Source of the DNA: CAWCQC01 sp963819905
Lineage (GTDB): Bacteria; Actinomycetota; Thermoleophilia; Gaiellales; Gaiellaceae
NCBI GenBank assembly: GCA_963819905.1
Contig: CAWFXP010000004.1
Coordinates: 1 to 64,000 of the forward strand
Reading direction: 5' to 3'
Length of the DNA: 64,000 nt
How positions within the stretch are numbered: position 1 is the stretch's first letter; every line of letters starts with the position of its first letter. The notes under the pieces are model-generated. The model made no database searches, was not told the DNA's origin, and saw nothing but the letters and a program-made list of their open reading frames with translations. Shown here piece by piece: positions 10,968-21,286 of this stretch. Made by a program: the position numbers and the translations under genes.

Positions 10968-12642
10968 CTACGTACGAACGAGCGGCTTGTACTTGATCCT
11001 GTGGGGTTGGTCGGCTTCGGCTCCGAGCAGCGCGCGGCGGTGCTCCTCGTACTCCTGGTAGGTGCCCTCGAACCACGCCGTCTGCGAGTCACCCTCGAAC
11101 GCGAGGATGTGCGTCGCGATCCGGTTGAGGAACCAGCGATCGTGGGAGATGACGACCGCGCAGCCGGCGAAGTCGAGGAGAGCCTCCTCGAGGGCCCGCA
11201 GGGTGTCGACGTCGAGGTCGTTCGTCGGCTCGTCGAGCAGGATGACGTTCCCGCCCGACTTCAGGAGCTTCGCCAGGTGGACGCGATTCCGCTCGCCGCC
11301 AGACAGGTCGGAGATCCGCTTCTGCTGGTCGGGCCCACGGAAGTTGAACCAGGAGACGTACTGGCGCGAGTTCGACCTCTCGCTTGCCGAGCTCGACGAC
11401 GTCGTGGCCGCCGGAGATCTCCTTCCAGACCGTGCTCTGCGGGTCGAGATCGGCCCGCGACTGGTCGACGTAGGCGAGCTGCACCGTCTCCCCGATCGTG
11501 AGCGTTCCGGAGTCCGGCTGCTCCTCGCCGGCGATCATGCGGAAGAGCGTCGTCTTGCCCGCGCCGTTCGGGCCGATGACGCCGACGATCCCACCGGGCG
11601 GCAGCGAGAACGTCAGGTCCTCCATCAGCAAGCGGTCGCCGAAGCCTTTGGAGACGCGATCGGCCTCGACGACGACGTCTCCGAGCCGCGGCCCGGCCGG
11701 AATGTGGATCTCGACGCGGTCGAGCTTCACGTTCTGCTCCTCGGCGAGCAGCTTCTCGTAGGCGGCAAGGCGCGCCTTCGACTTGTCGTGGCGGGCTCTC
11801 GGGCTCATCCGTACCCACTCGAGCTCGCGCGCGAGCGTCCGCCTGCGCGCCGACTCCTGCTTCTCCTCCGCGGCGAGGCGCGCCTGCTTCTGCTCGAGCC
11901 ACGACGAGTAGTTGCCCTTGAACGGGATCCCGCGACCGCGGTCGAGCTCGAGGATCCAGCCGGCGACGTTGTCGAGGAAGTAGCGGTCGTGGGTGACCGC
12001 CATTACCGTTCCCCGGTAGCGCTCGAGGAAGCGCTCGAGCCAGGCCACCGACTCCGCATCCAGGTGGTTCGTGGGCTCGTCGAGCAGCAGCAGGTCGGGT
12101 GAGGAGAGCAGCAGGCGGCAGAGCGCGACGCGCCGCATCTCACCACCCGAGAGCGTCGTCACGTCGCGATCCGGCTCCGGCAGGCGGAGGGCTTCGGACG
12201 CGTGGTCGAGCGTCTGGTCGAGACTCCACGCGTCCGCGCGTTCGATCTGATCCTGCACCCTGGCCTGCTCGGCGAGGAGCGCGTCGAAGTCGGCCTCCGG
12301 CTCCGCGAACCCCGCCGAGATCTCGTTGAAGCGGTCGAGCAGATCGCGAACGGCGCGGACTCCGTCCTCGACGTTGCCGCGCACGTCCTTCGCCGGGTCG
12401 AGCTCGGGCTCCTGGGGGAGGAGGCCGACCGTCGCCCCGGGCGCGAGCTCCGCGACGCCGCTCGAGGGCTCCTCGAGCCCGGCCATGATCCGCAACAACG
12501 TCGACTTCCCTGCCCCGTTCGGCCCGAGCACCCCGATCTTCGCCCCGGGGAGGAACGAGAGCGAGATATTCGCGAGCACCTGTCGCTCCGGGCCGTAGAA
12601 CTTGTCGGCCCGGTACATCGTGTAGACGTAGTCGCTGCTCAT
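10968..12642 (-). CDS. ettA: Energy-dependent translational throttle protein EttA (one indel)
   Basis: EttA is an ABC-F ATPase that binds the ribosomal E site and gates entry into elongation according to the ATP/ADP state. Two ABC cassettes are visible: GPNGAGKSTLLRIM with LSGGEMRRVALCRLL and DEPTNHLD, then GPNGAGKTTLFRMI with LSGGERNRVHLAKLL and DEPTNDLDVDTLRALEEAL. There is no membrane domain. The second signature and the ending HRIKYKPLVRT are typical of EttA. Repaired length is 557 residues, close to the E. coli protein. One extra base near 11373 breaks the frame after ELGKREV; removing it gives NSRQYVSWFNF and the rest of the second cassette. The ATG at 12642 overlaps the stop of the upstream cyclase gene (ATGA), so the two are probably co-translated. 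Confidence 0.93.
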
Positions 12643-15600
12643 GAACCGACGCCTTCGAGCTCGTCGGACGCGATCGGGGCGAGGACGTCGACCCGCTCGA
12701 TCCAGGGCGCCGCCCGCAGCTCCTCGAAGATGGCTCGGGCGTCGGCGAGGAGCGGCTCGGCGTCGGCGCCGCGATCCTCTGACAGGAGCCATTCCGCGTA
12801 CTCCAGGCTCGCGACGGCGGTCCAGAACGGCATGCGCAGCTCCCGGAAGGCAGCCGTCGCCTGCTTGAAGCCGTTGTCGGCAGCGGCGTTCTCCTTTCGC
12901 CAGGCTGCGACATGTGCGCCGAAGCGCGCCAGCTGGGCACGGACGAAGGGTGTTCGCTCGCCGGGACGCCAATTCGATGCCTCGGCGAGAAGTCGCTCGA
13001 TCCTCGGGTGATCACCGAGCGCAACCGCGTTCTCGAGCTCTTCGTGAAAGCCCTCGATCTTCTCGCTCAGCTCGACGATGGCGCGTGGGCCAGCGGTGAG
13101 CACTGCCAACGCTTCGTCATAGTCCCCGCGGGCTCGCAGTGCCCGGGCGCGTGCGGTCAGGGACAGGGCCGCGGGGTCCGCCTCACCTTCCTCCTGTGCG
13201 AGCAGGTCGACGAACCGATCGGCGCGCTCGTACTCGCCCCGGTCGAGGTACACGGGAACGATCGCGGTCAGCTCCGTCGCGAGCACCGCGGCTCCCGTCT
13301 CGGCCTCGGCTCCGATCTGGTCGACGCAGCCGACGGCTTCGTCCCAGCGGCCGAGCATGACGAGGGGATAGACATGGCACGCGAGCAGCTGCAGCTGCCA
13401 CGTGCGGTCTCCCAGGCGATGTGCGAGCTCGAGACCGCGCGCTGCCGTGCGGAGCTCCTCCTCGTGGCGGTTCGTCACGCCGTAGACGGCACACAGGTTG
13501 TTGTACGCCCGCAGGCCCGCGGCGCCGAGGTCGTTCTCGAGCGCGACCTCGAGCGCGTGGTTGAGCAGGAGCGCGGCCTCCTCGAAGCGGCCATGGACGC
13601 CGAGCGCGAGGGACTTCGAGTTGAGCGCCTCAGAGAAGACGGCCGGTAGGTGCAGGCCCTCGGCTAGCTCGAGCGCCTGCTCGAGCCGCTCTGCCGCCGC
13701 CTCCGGCCGACCCGCGAAGAAGAGGAAACGGCCGAGCTGGGCCGCGAGGATCGCGACGTCCTCGTCTGGCTCGTCTCCGGCGAGGTCGGCAAAGGCCCGC
13801 TCCATCCGTTCCACGGCCAGCTCCGGGTTGCGTTCCGTGTACCAGATCACCTCTGCGTACGAGGCGGAGACTCGCGCTGCGGCGTGACTCGCCCCTTCTG
13901 CCTCGAGCAGGGCGATCGCCTCCTCGTACGCGCTTTTCGCGTGGTCCGTGACGCCGCTCAACCAGGCCATGTCGCCGGTCCGGGCGAGGAGCGCCGCGCG
14001 CGTGGTCGGAACGTCGGTGAGGCCGGCGGCCTGCTCGAAGTAGCGTCGCGCTTCTCCGGCGGCGGCGAGCGAGGCGGCGCGCTCGCCGGCCCGCGACAAC
14101 GTCTCTCCCGCCCGCATCCGGATCTCTGCCGCGTCGGCTGCGTCGGGCGCCGCCTCGTACGCCTGGAGGAAATGGGAGGCGACCACCTCGATGACGTCGT
14201 CCTCGTCGAAAGCGGACTCCAGATAGGCGGCGACGGCCAGGTGGCGTGCCTTGCGCTCCTTCTTCGAGAGCATCTCGTAGGCGACGAATCGCACGAGATC
14301 GCCGAGGAACGCATACTGCCCGCGCTCCGGCGAGAGCGGGTCCGCCTGGACGGTGAGGATCTCCTTGCGTACGAGCGATCCGAGGAGCCCTTCCACCTTG
14401 TCGTCGCCGATACCGGCAACAGCGGTGATCGCCTCCCTGGCGAACGTCTTTCCGAGCACGGCAGAGTCCTGAACGAGCCGACGCTCGTCGGGGGCAAGCC
14501 CGTCGAGCCGCGCGGCGATCAGTCCGTGAAGGGTCTCCGGTACATCCAGCTCGGCGACCGAGCCGGATGCTCTGTAGCCGCTCTCGTCGGGCGTGAGAAC
14601 CCCTCGGTCGACGAGCATCCGCACCGTCTCGACGGCGTAGAGCGGAACACCTTCGGCGCGATCGCGCACCTGCCCCGCGAGCTCGTCCGGCAGGCCGAGG
14701 CCTTGCAGGAGCGTGACCATGGAGTCACCGCCGAGGGGCTCGAGGTAGATCGACGTGGACGCGCGCCTGCCCGATCCCCAGTCAGGACGGCGCTCGAGCA
14801 CGTCTGGCCGCCCGAGCGTGAGGATGAAGAGCGGATAGCTTCGAGACCACTCGAGGAGGTATTCGACGAAGTCGAGCAGCGACTCGTCGGCCCAGTGGAC
14901 GTCCTCGAAGACCATCACGGTCGGCATGACTTCGGCGAGGCGCTCGTAGAAAAGCCGCCAGGCCGCGAACAGGTCTTCGCGGTCGCGGGCCGGGCCGGAC
15001 TCGAGACCGAGCAGACTCGCGAGCCTCGGCTCGACCCAGCGCCGCTCCTCCGGGTCGGGGAGGGCGATCTCGACCGCTTGCTGCAGCTTCGGCAGCGCTG
15101 TCGCGACGTCCTCTCCCTCGAGGATGCTGGCGTTCGTCCTCACCATCTCTGCGAGCGCCCAGTAGGTCACACCCTCGCCGTAGGCGAGGCAGCGGCCTCG
15201 ATGCCAGCGGGTGTCGATCGCGAGCCCGTCGATGTATTTGAAGAACTCCCACACGAGCCGGGACTTGCCGATGCCGGCGCCGCCGACGACGGAGACCAGC
15301 TGCGCCTTGCCGCCGTCAGCCGAGGCGTGGAAGAGCTCCTTCACCATCCGCAGCTCGCGGTCGCGCCCGACGAACGGCGGCTCGAGCGCCGACGAGCGCT
15401 GCGCGCCGCCGGCTGCCGCGACCACGCGAACGGCCCGCCACAGGCGAACCGGCTCCGCCTTTCCCTTCAGCTCGTGCTCGCCCGCGTCCTCGTAGACGAT
15501 CGCTGCTTCGGACACCCTGCGCGTCGCCTCGCCGACGAACACCGAGCCGGGCCGTGCCACGGTCTGCACCCGGGAGGCCGTGTTGACGAGGTCGCCCGCC

Positions 15601-16156
15601 ACCATGCCCTCCGCGTCGACCCCGATCGTCACCGCCGCCTCGCCGGTCGTGACACCCGCCCGCGCGTGGAGCTCGGGCATGCCGGCGTCCTCGCCGAGGG
15701 CTCGAACCGCGTCGACCAGCTCGAGCGCGGCCCGCACGGCTCGCTCGGCGTCGTCCTCACGTGCCACCGGCGCTCCCCACACGGCCATCACCGCATCGCC
15801 GATGAACTTCTCGACCGTGCCCCCGTAGCGCCCGATCACCCGGCGGGCCGTGTCGAAGTACGTCGAAAGCAGCTCTCTGACCTCCTCGGCGTCCCGAGCC
15901 TCGGACAGGGTCGTGAAGCCGACGAGGTCGACGAAGAGCACGGATACCAGCCTCCGCTCGGCCGTCGGGGTCGGAGCCGGGATGGGGCTGGAGTCGAAGC
16001 GGGAGCGGCGAGCGCGGTCCCGCACTCACCGCAGAACTTGTCCTCGGGATCGTTCGTCGCGCCGCAGGACGGGCAGCCGACGGCGAGCGGCGATCCGCAC
16101 TCGGAGCAGAACTTCCGGCCGGGTCTGTTCTCTACACCGCAGCTACTGCAGGTCAA
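12639..16156 (-). CDS. Cyclase-STAND-TPR paralogue 5 (array-proximal, TTG start)
   Basis: This is the first gene of the array in transcription order, about 1172 residues after repair. It has two zinc ribbons (CSSCG...CSECG and CPSCG...CGECG), and a cyclase with FVDLVGFT, EKFIGDAVMAVWG and VNTASRVQ. The ATPase has P-loop GGAGIGKS and Walker B VMVFEDVHWAD, followed by helical repeats. Cyclase catalytic residues are all kept. I placed the start at TTG 16156, directly before TCSSCG as in the paralogues; an in-frame ATG further upstream (16234) would add residues with no family match. One base is missing near 15981, in the Pro-rich linker between the ribbon and the cyclase. Adding it joins the ribbon part to APTPTAERRLVSVLF. 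Its sequence is closest to paralogue 2. Confidence 0.87.
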
Positions 16157-16191
16157 GGCACAAATGTACTCGGCGCGAGGCGCCGCACGGC

Positions 16192-16314
16192 GCAGGGCCG
16201 GACAGGTCCGGCCCCTACGACCAGCCTCCCGCAATGTAGGGGTGGGACCTGTGCCGCCCGCAACCAGGTGCGGCCCCTACGGCGCGGGCAGGGCCGGACA
16301 GGTCCGGCCCCTAC
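16192..16314. repeat. Cluster of GTAGGGG-type palindromes
   Basis: Two identical 27-base copies lie at 16192-16218 and 16288-16314. Each has perfect 9-base arms GGGCCGGAC and GTCCGGCCC around an AG loop, and ends in CCTAC. Between them, GTAGGGG (16236-16242) pairs with CCCCTAC (16274-16280) around a related sequence. The cluster fills the gap between the divergent cyclase array and the CCA-adding enzyme gene, so promoters for both may lie in or next to it. A near-identical inverted copy overlaps the cdsA stop at 27462. This looks like a short dispersed REP/MITE-like intergenic element; no transposase is visible. Confidence 0.8.
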
Positions 16315-16323
16315 ACTGATTCG

Positions 16324-18872
16324 GTGGACGTCATCGCAGGCCATTCGAACACCGATTTCGACGCCTTCGCGTCGATGCTCGCCTGCCGGCGGCTCTACCC
16401 CGGCGCGGTCGTGGCGCTCTCCGGCTCGCTGAACCGGAACGTCCGGGACTTCTGCCGCCTGCACGTCGACGAGCTCGAGCTGGTAGAGGCCTCGCGGCTC
16501 GACCCGGCGACGATCACGAGGCTGATCGTCGTCGAGGCGACGGATCCGACGCGCCTCGGTGAGCTCGAGCAGGTGGCCCGGCGCGCCGACGTGGACGTCG
16601 TCGTATTCGACCACCACGGCGCCGAGGAAGGCGAGCGGGCGGTGACCTCGCGAGACGGCGCGCTGACGACGACCCTCGTCGGCATCCTCGCGGAGCGCGA
16701 GGTGGCCGTCACGCCGCTCGAGGCGACCGTCTTCGCGCTCGGCATCCACGAGGACACGGGCTCGCTGATGCACACGACGACGACGGCGCGCGACGTCGAG
16801 GCGCTTGCCTGGTGCCTGCGCCACGGAGCACGCCAGGAAGCGCTCGCGCAGTACCTTCACTCGCCGCTCCGGGACGACGAGCGCGACCTCCTCGACGCGT
16901 CTGCTCGATGCCCTCGAGCCGGTGCCGACCGGCGGGGTCGAGGTGCTGGTCGCGGCGCTCGCGTGGCCCTCCTACGTCGAGGGTGTGTCGATGCTCGCGC
17001 ACAAGCTCGTCGATCTCACGGACTGCCGGGCGCTCGTGTGCCTCGTCGAGATGGACGGCCGCGTCGTGTGCGTGGCACGGAGCCGGACACCCGAGATCGA
17101 CGCCGCGGCCGCCGCGCAGGCGCTCGGCGGAGGAGGGCACCCGCAGGCCGCCTCGGCGACGTTTCACGGTTCGCTCGCCGCGGCGCGGGCCACGTTGGCA
17201 GAGGCGCTTCCTACCGCGGTCCGGGCAGCCCCGATCGCCCGGGAGATCATGTCGCGACCCGCCCGCTTCGTCACCCCGGACGACACGATCGCCCACGCGA
17301 TGGCTCTCTGTCAGCGGCACCGCCAGAGCGGTATCCAGGTCGGCGACCCGAGGAACCTCGTCGGCGTCGTGACCCGCGAGGATCTCGACAAGGCGGTGGG
17401 CCACGGTCTGTCGCATGCTCCGGTGAAGGCGGTCATGGGCCCCGGCGCCGCCACGTGCAGCGAGGACACGCCGCTCGGCGAGCTCCAGCGACTCCTCACG
17501 CGATCGCACGGAGGCCGGCTTCCCGGTCCTCCGCGGTGGAGAGGTCGTCGGCGTCGTCACGAGCGGCGACCTCCTGCGAGCGCTCGGCGAGGCGCCGGAC
17601 GAGTCGTCGGGCGAGCCGGAAGCGCGAAGCCTCGAGGCGCGCCTCGCCGCGCTCGCCGATCTCGAGCCCGTGTTCGAGGCGGTCCAGGCGCTCTCCGAGC
17701 ACGTCGAGGGCGTCTACCTGGTCGGCGGCACCGTGCGAGACATCCTGCTCGGCGAAGAGGGCTTCGACGTCGACATCGCAGTCGAGGGCGACGGCATCGC
17801 CTTCGGGCGCGCACTGGCGCAGGCGCTCGGCGGCCGCGCGGTGCCCCACGAGAAGTTCGGCACGGCGATCGTCGTCTGGGAGGGCGGACGAGTCGACGTC
17901 GCCACGACCAGAACCGAATTCTACGACGAGCCCGCGGCGCTCCCGAGCGTCGAAGCCGCGACGATCCGCCAGGATCTCTACCGGCGCGATTTCACGGTGA
18001 ACGCGCTGGCCGTCTCGCTGCGCGGCGAGGACTTCGGCCGGCTCGTGGACTTCTTCGGCGGGATCGACGATCTCGAAGCCGGAGTCGTCCGGGTGCTGCA
18101 CAACCTCTCGTTCATCGACGATCCGACCCGGATCTTCCGCGCGATCCGCTACGAGAATCGCTACGACTTCCGGATGGACGGGCACACCGCGTCGCTGGCG
18201 CGGGCGTGCATCGACATGGGGCTGGTCGGCGAGCTCTCGTCGGCGCGGCTGCGCGACGAGCTCGAGCTGCTTCTCGACGAGGAGATCGTCGGTCCCGCCG
18301 TGCTCCGGCTCGGCGAGACCGGCCTCGCCGGTGCGATCCACCCACACCTCTCCGCTGACGCGGACACCGTCTCCCTGCTCGAGCGGGTCGACGGCCTCCG
18401 GGAGCGGCTTGCGCCGGACGAGCCGCGGTGGCGCCTGCGCTTGGCCGTTCTCGCTCGGCGCCTGCCTCCCGACGAGCTGTACGACTGGTTCGCGCGCCTG
18501 CGGCTCCGGCGCCGGGACGGTGACGACGTGGCCGACGCCGTGGCGGTCTCGGGCCGCCTGCTCGAGCGCCTCGCGGCGGTCGTCGAGCCCGCCGAGGCTC
18601 GCCGGCTCATCGAGCCCCACGCGCCGGGAGGCGCGCTGCTCGCCCTCGCGCTCGCGAAGCCCGGCCCTGCCGAACGCTGGCTCGTGCGCTACTTCGAGGA
18701 GCTGCGTGACGTCCGGCTCGAGGTCTCGGGGCGCGACCTGGCCGAGCTCGGCCTGGACGAGTCACCCCGGGTCGGGGAGGTGCTCGGGGAGCTCCTGCGC
18801 CGCAAGCTGAACGGGGAGCTGGACGGCCGGGCAGCGGAGATCGAGGCGGCGAAGGAGCTGATCCGGACGTGA
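16324..18872 (+). CDS. cca: DHH-CBS-tRNA nucleotidyltransferase fusion (two indels)
   Basis: This is a multidomain protein of about 848 residues after repair. The N-terminal DHH phosphoesterase domain shows HSNTDFDA (7-14) and DHH (96-98), followed by a DHHA1-like part ending GGGGHPQAA. A CBS pair contains IMSRPARFVTPDDT and VVTSGDLLRAL. The C-terminal class II nucleotidyltransferase head has GGTVRD, the metal-binding DVD pair, RRDFTVNA and DPTRIFRAIR. Family knowledge points to CCA- or A-addition at tRNA 3' ends; the DHH and CBS parts may add nuclease and nucleotide-sensing functions (inference). Two single-base insertions break it, near 16892 and 17508; removing both rejoins DLSTRLLDALEPVP and SHEAGFPVLRGGEVVG. 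The tRNA-Pro gene in this window lacks an encoded CCA, which fits a need for this enzyme. Confidence 0.9.
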
Positions 18873-18885
18873 GCCGCTCCGAGAG

Positions 18886-19632
18886 ATGGACGACCGCGCC
18901 GAGCTGATCGACTGGGTGGCTCCCGGTCCCTACCGGGTCGCGTTCTCGACCCGGCGAGGCGGCGTGAGCGAGGGGCCGTACGCCTCGCTCAACCTCGGGA
19001 TCACATCGGGCGACGACCCGGGGCTCGTGGTCGAGAACCGGCGGCGGCTCTGCGCGGCTGCCGGTGCCGATCCGGCCGCCGCGACGATGGCCTGGCAGCA
19101 GCACGGAAACCGGGTCGCCCGCGCCGAGCCGATGGGGATCCTGCGGGGCGACACCCCGTTCGAGCGCTGCGACGGGCTCTGGACGGACGAGCGCGGGCTC
19201 GCGATGGGCCTGATCACCGCGGACTGCCTGCCGATTGCCCTCTGCCGGGTGGATTCGCCGGACCCGGCGCTCTGCGTCCTCCACGCCGGCTGGAAGGGGC
19301 TTCTCGCGGGCATCGTCGAAGCGGGAACGGCCGCGCTCGGGGACGGCTCGCTGGCAGCTGCGGTCGGGCCGGGTATCGGTCCGTGCTGCTACGAGGTCGG
19401 CGAGGAGGTGACCCGGCCCTTCAGGGCCGCGTTCGGGGACGACGTCGTCGAGGAGGGCCGCCTCGATCTCTGGACCGCCGCCGAGCGCGCGCTGCGCGCA
19501 GCCGGCTGTGACGACGTCGAGCGCACCGATCTCTGCACGGCGTGCGATCCGGAGCGGTTCTTCTCCCACCGGCGGGACCGGGGGCTCACCGGCAGGCAGG
19601 GGGTCATCGCGTACGTCCTGGCCGAGCTGTAG
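18886..19632 (+). CDS. pgeF: YfiH/PgeF family multicopper-oxidase-like protein
   Basis: This is a 248-residue member of the Cu-oxidase_4 family. The family's known roles are purine nucleoside phosphorylase/adenosine deaminase-like activity and peptidoglycan precursor editing. Visible signatures are the early FSTRRGGVSEGPY, the TADCLPIAL segment carrying the metal-binding Cys, HAGWKGLLAGI with the metal His, and the C-terminal FFSHRRDRGLTGRQ. The ATG at 18886 lies 13 bases after the nucleotidyltransferase gene and 29 before sepF. Placement next to cell-division genes is usual in actinobacteria, where pgeF, yggS and sepF often follow ftsZ. Here no yggS or ftsZ is present. Confidence 0.9.
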   Translation: MDDRAELIDWVAPGPYRVAFSTRRGGVSEGPYASLNLGITSGDDPGLVVENRRRLCAAAGADPAAATMAWQQHGNRVARAEPMGILRGDTPFERCDGLWTDERGLAMGLITADCLPIALCRVDSPDPALCVLHAGWKGLLAGIVEAGTAALGDGSLAAAVGPGIGPCCYEVGEEVTRPFRAAFGDDVVEEGRLDLWTAAERALRAAGCDDVERTDLCTACDPERFFSHRRDRGLTGRQGVIAYVLAEL

Positions 19633-19661
19633 CCTGTCGCGGTTGTACCATTCCGCCTGAA

Positions 19662-20264
19662 ATGGGCCTCGGGAACGTCTGGAATCGCGCGCTCGTCTAC
19701 TTCGGCATCGCCGAGGAGGACGAGTACTGGGACGAGGAGTTCTCGGCCGAGGACTCGCTCGAGCGCTCGTACCAGCAGGAGCGGCCAAACGTCCGCCGGC
19801 TCCACTATGCGCGCCGAGGCGGAACGGACGAGTTCGAGGACTGGTCGGAGCCCGAGACGGTCGCGGAGCCGGCGGCCCCGCCGCCGCCAGAGCCCGCGCC
19901 GGCCGCCCGTCCGTCCGTCCTGCATCGACGCAGCCGGCCCGAGCGCGCTCCGCTCGAGGCGGTCGCGGCGCCGGCGGCCGCCGCGTCGCAGCGGGTGCAC
20001 CTCGTCATCCCGCGCTCCTTCAACGACGCGCAGTCGATCGCCGACCGCTTCAAGGAATCCGTTCCGGTGATCCTGAACCTCCAGAGCGCGGACGCAGAGC
20101 TCGCGAAGCGTCTCATCGACTTCTCGAGCGGTCTCACGTACGCGCTGAACGGCGGCATGCAGCGGGTCGCCGACAAGGTCTTTCTCTTGACTCCGCGAAA
20201 CGTCGAGGTGTCCGCCGAAGAACGCGCGCGGATGCTCGAGCGCGGCTTCTACAACCAGGCCTAG
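19662..20264 (+). CDS. sepF: Cell division protein SepF
   Basis: This 200-residue protein begins MGLGNVWNRALVYFG, the amphipathic membrane-targeting helix typical of SepF. An acidic stretch and a Pro/Ala/Glu linker follow (about 30-105). The C-terminal SepF domain (about 110-195) contains the phrase SIADRFKESVPVILNLQ and the end FLLTPRNVEVSAEER. SepF anchors FtsZ to the membrane and is essential in actinobacteria that lack FtsA. I chose the ATG at 19662 because the membrane helix starts there; a longer reading frame exists upstream but runs through the preceding gene. The yggT gene follows after 44 bases, the usual order. Confidence 0.94.
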   Translation: MGLGNVWNRALVYFGIAEEDEYWDEEFSAEDSLERSYQQERPNVRRLHYARRGGTDEFEDWSEPETVAEPAAPPPPEPAPAARPSVLHRRSRPERAPLEAVAAPAAAASQRVHLVIPRSFNDAQSIADRFKESVPVILNLQSADAELAKRLIDFSSGLTYALNGGMQRVADKVFLLTPRNVEVSAEERARMLERGFYNQA

Positions 20265-20308
20265 GACGGCGTCGGGCCCTCCGCGCCGGGACAGCTACGG
20301 TTCCCGAC

Positions 20309-20611
20309 ATGCTGCTCGCGGACGCGATCGACACGGCGATCCGCTTCGTGACCTCGCTCTACTACGTCTACCTGCTCTGCATTCTCGTCTACATCCTGCT
20401 CAGCTGGATCCGCGTCCCGTACTACCGCTGGCTGAGCGTCTTCCAGCGTTTCCTCTACGACGTCGTCACCCCGTTCCTGACGATCTTCCGGCGACTTCTG
20501 CCGATGCTCCGGGTCGGTGGCATGGGTCTCGATCTGTCACCGATCGTGGCCATTCTCGCCCTGTCCGGCATCTGGCGGCTCGTCGTGCTCGGCATCGAGC
20601 AGCTTCGCTGA
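20309..20611 (+). CDS. YggT family membrane protein
   Basis: This is a 100-residue integral membrane protein with two hydrophobic spans (about 12-32 and 72-96) flanking a basic loop. The family hallmark is the segment around SWIRVPYYRW and the following FLYDVVTPFL. YggT proteins have no assigned biochemical function but occur beside sepF across actinobacteria and Firmicutes, so a role linked to division or envelope is likely. The stop overlaps the next gene's start as TGATG. Confidence 0.9.
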   Translation: MLLADAIDTAIRFVTSLYYVYLLCILVYILLSWIRVPYYRWLSVFQRFLYDVVTPFLTIFRRLLPMLRVGGMGLDLSPIVAILALSGIWRLVVLGIEQLR

Positions 20612-20892
20612 TGGGCCGCGTCGGCGTGCGCGTCTCCCCGCGGGCGGCGAGGAGTGAGATCGTGGGCCGCCACGGCGACGCGTGGCGCATCCGCGTTGCC
20701 GCGCCGCCCGAGCTGGGGCGGGCGAACGAGGAGCTGCTCGAGCTGCTCGCGAGCGTGCTCGACGTGCCGCGGCGTCGCGTCGGGCTCGTCGCGGGCCGGT
20801 CGGCGCGAGATAAGGTGATCGAAGTCGAGGGTATGGCGCGGGACGAAATGGAGCGCCGCCTGGCGGCGAGACGACGAAAGGGGACGACGTGA
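20611..20892 (+). CDS. DUF167/YggU family protein
   Basis: This small protein of 93 residues starts at the ATG overlapping the yggT stop. The family shows as RVSPRAARSEIVGRHGDAWRI, then APPELGRANEELLELLA and a late RSARDKVIEVEG. DUF167 proteins are conserved and structurally characterised but have no settled function. It lies between yggT and a DksA-type gene, and the next start overlaps its stop by four bases (GTGA), so it is part of the sepF-lspA transcription unit. Confidence 0.88.
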   Translation: MGRVGVRVSPRAARSEIVGRHGDAWRIRVAAPPELGRANEELLELLASVLDVPRRRVGLVAGRSARDKVIEVEGMARDEMERRLAARRRKGTT

Positions 20893-21233
20893 ACACGGAC
20901 CGCTTCCGGGAGCTCCTGCAGGACGAGCGCAGCCGCGTGACGGATGCGATCGCCTACCTGCAGAAGGAGAACGCGTCGTCGCTCGACGAGGAAACGCCCG
21001 AGACAGGGGACGCCGACACCGCGACGGTGACCGTCGACCGCGAGATGGACTACTCGCTCGAGGAGAACTCCGCGCACGTCCTCGCGGAGATCGATGCGGC
21101 GCTCGGCCGACTCGACGACGGGACCTTCGGTCGCTGCGGACGGTGCGGGAAGCCGATCAGCGAGGAGCGTCTCGAGGCAATGCCCTACGCCACGCTGTGC
21201 ATCGACTGCAAGCGCCTGGAGGAACGGGGCTGA
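20889..21233 (+). CDS. DksA/TraR-type C4 zinc finger protein
   Basis: This is a 114-residue protein with a GTG start overlapping the previous stop. The N-terminal two thirds are helical and acidic, including a likely coiled coil. The C-terminus has the DksA-type zinc finger CGRCG...CIDCKRLEERG, with four cysteines in a CxxC-x17-CxxC arrangement. Such proteins are often encoded just before lspA in Gram-positive bacteria. A role at the RNA polymerase secondary channel is known for DksA itself. For this short actinobacterial form the role is inferred only. Confidence 0.88.
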   Translation: MNTDRFRELLQDERSRVTDAIAYLQKENASSLDEETPETGDADTATVTVDREMDYSLEENSAHVLAEIDAALGRLDDGTFGRCGRCGKPISEERLEAMPYATLCIDCKRLEERG

Positions 21234-21286
21234 GCGAGCGCCCGCCTGTCGCCGACGTCCGGGTCGGCTCGGCCACCGACGGACGC

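Noticed and set aside
434..16156. CRISPR array or mobile-element repeats
   Set aside because: The long similarity blocks are whole coding domains of paralogues. There are no short regularly spaced repeats, no cas genes and no transposase.
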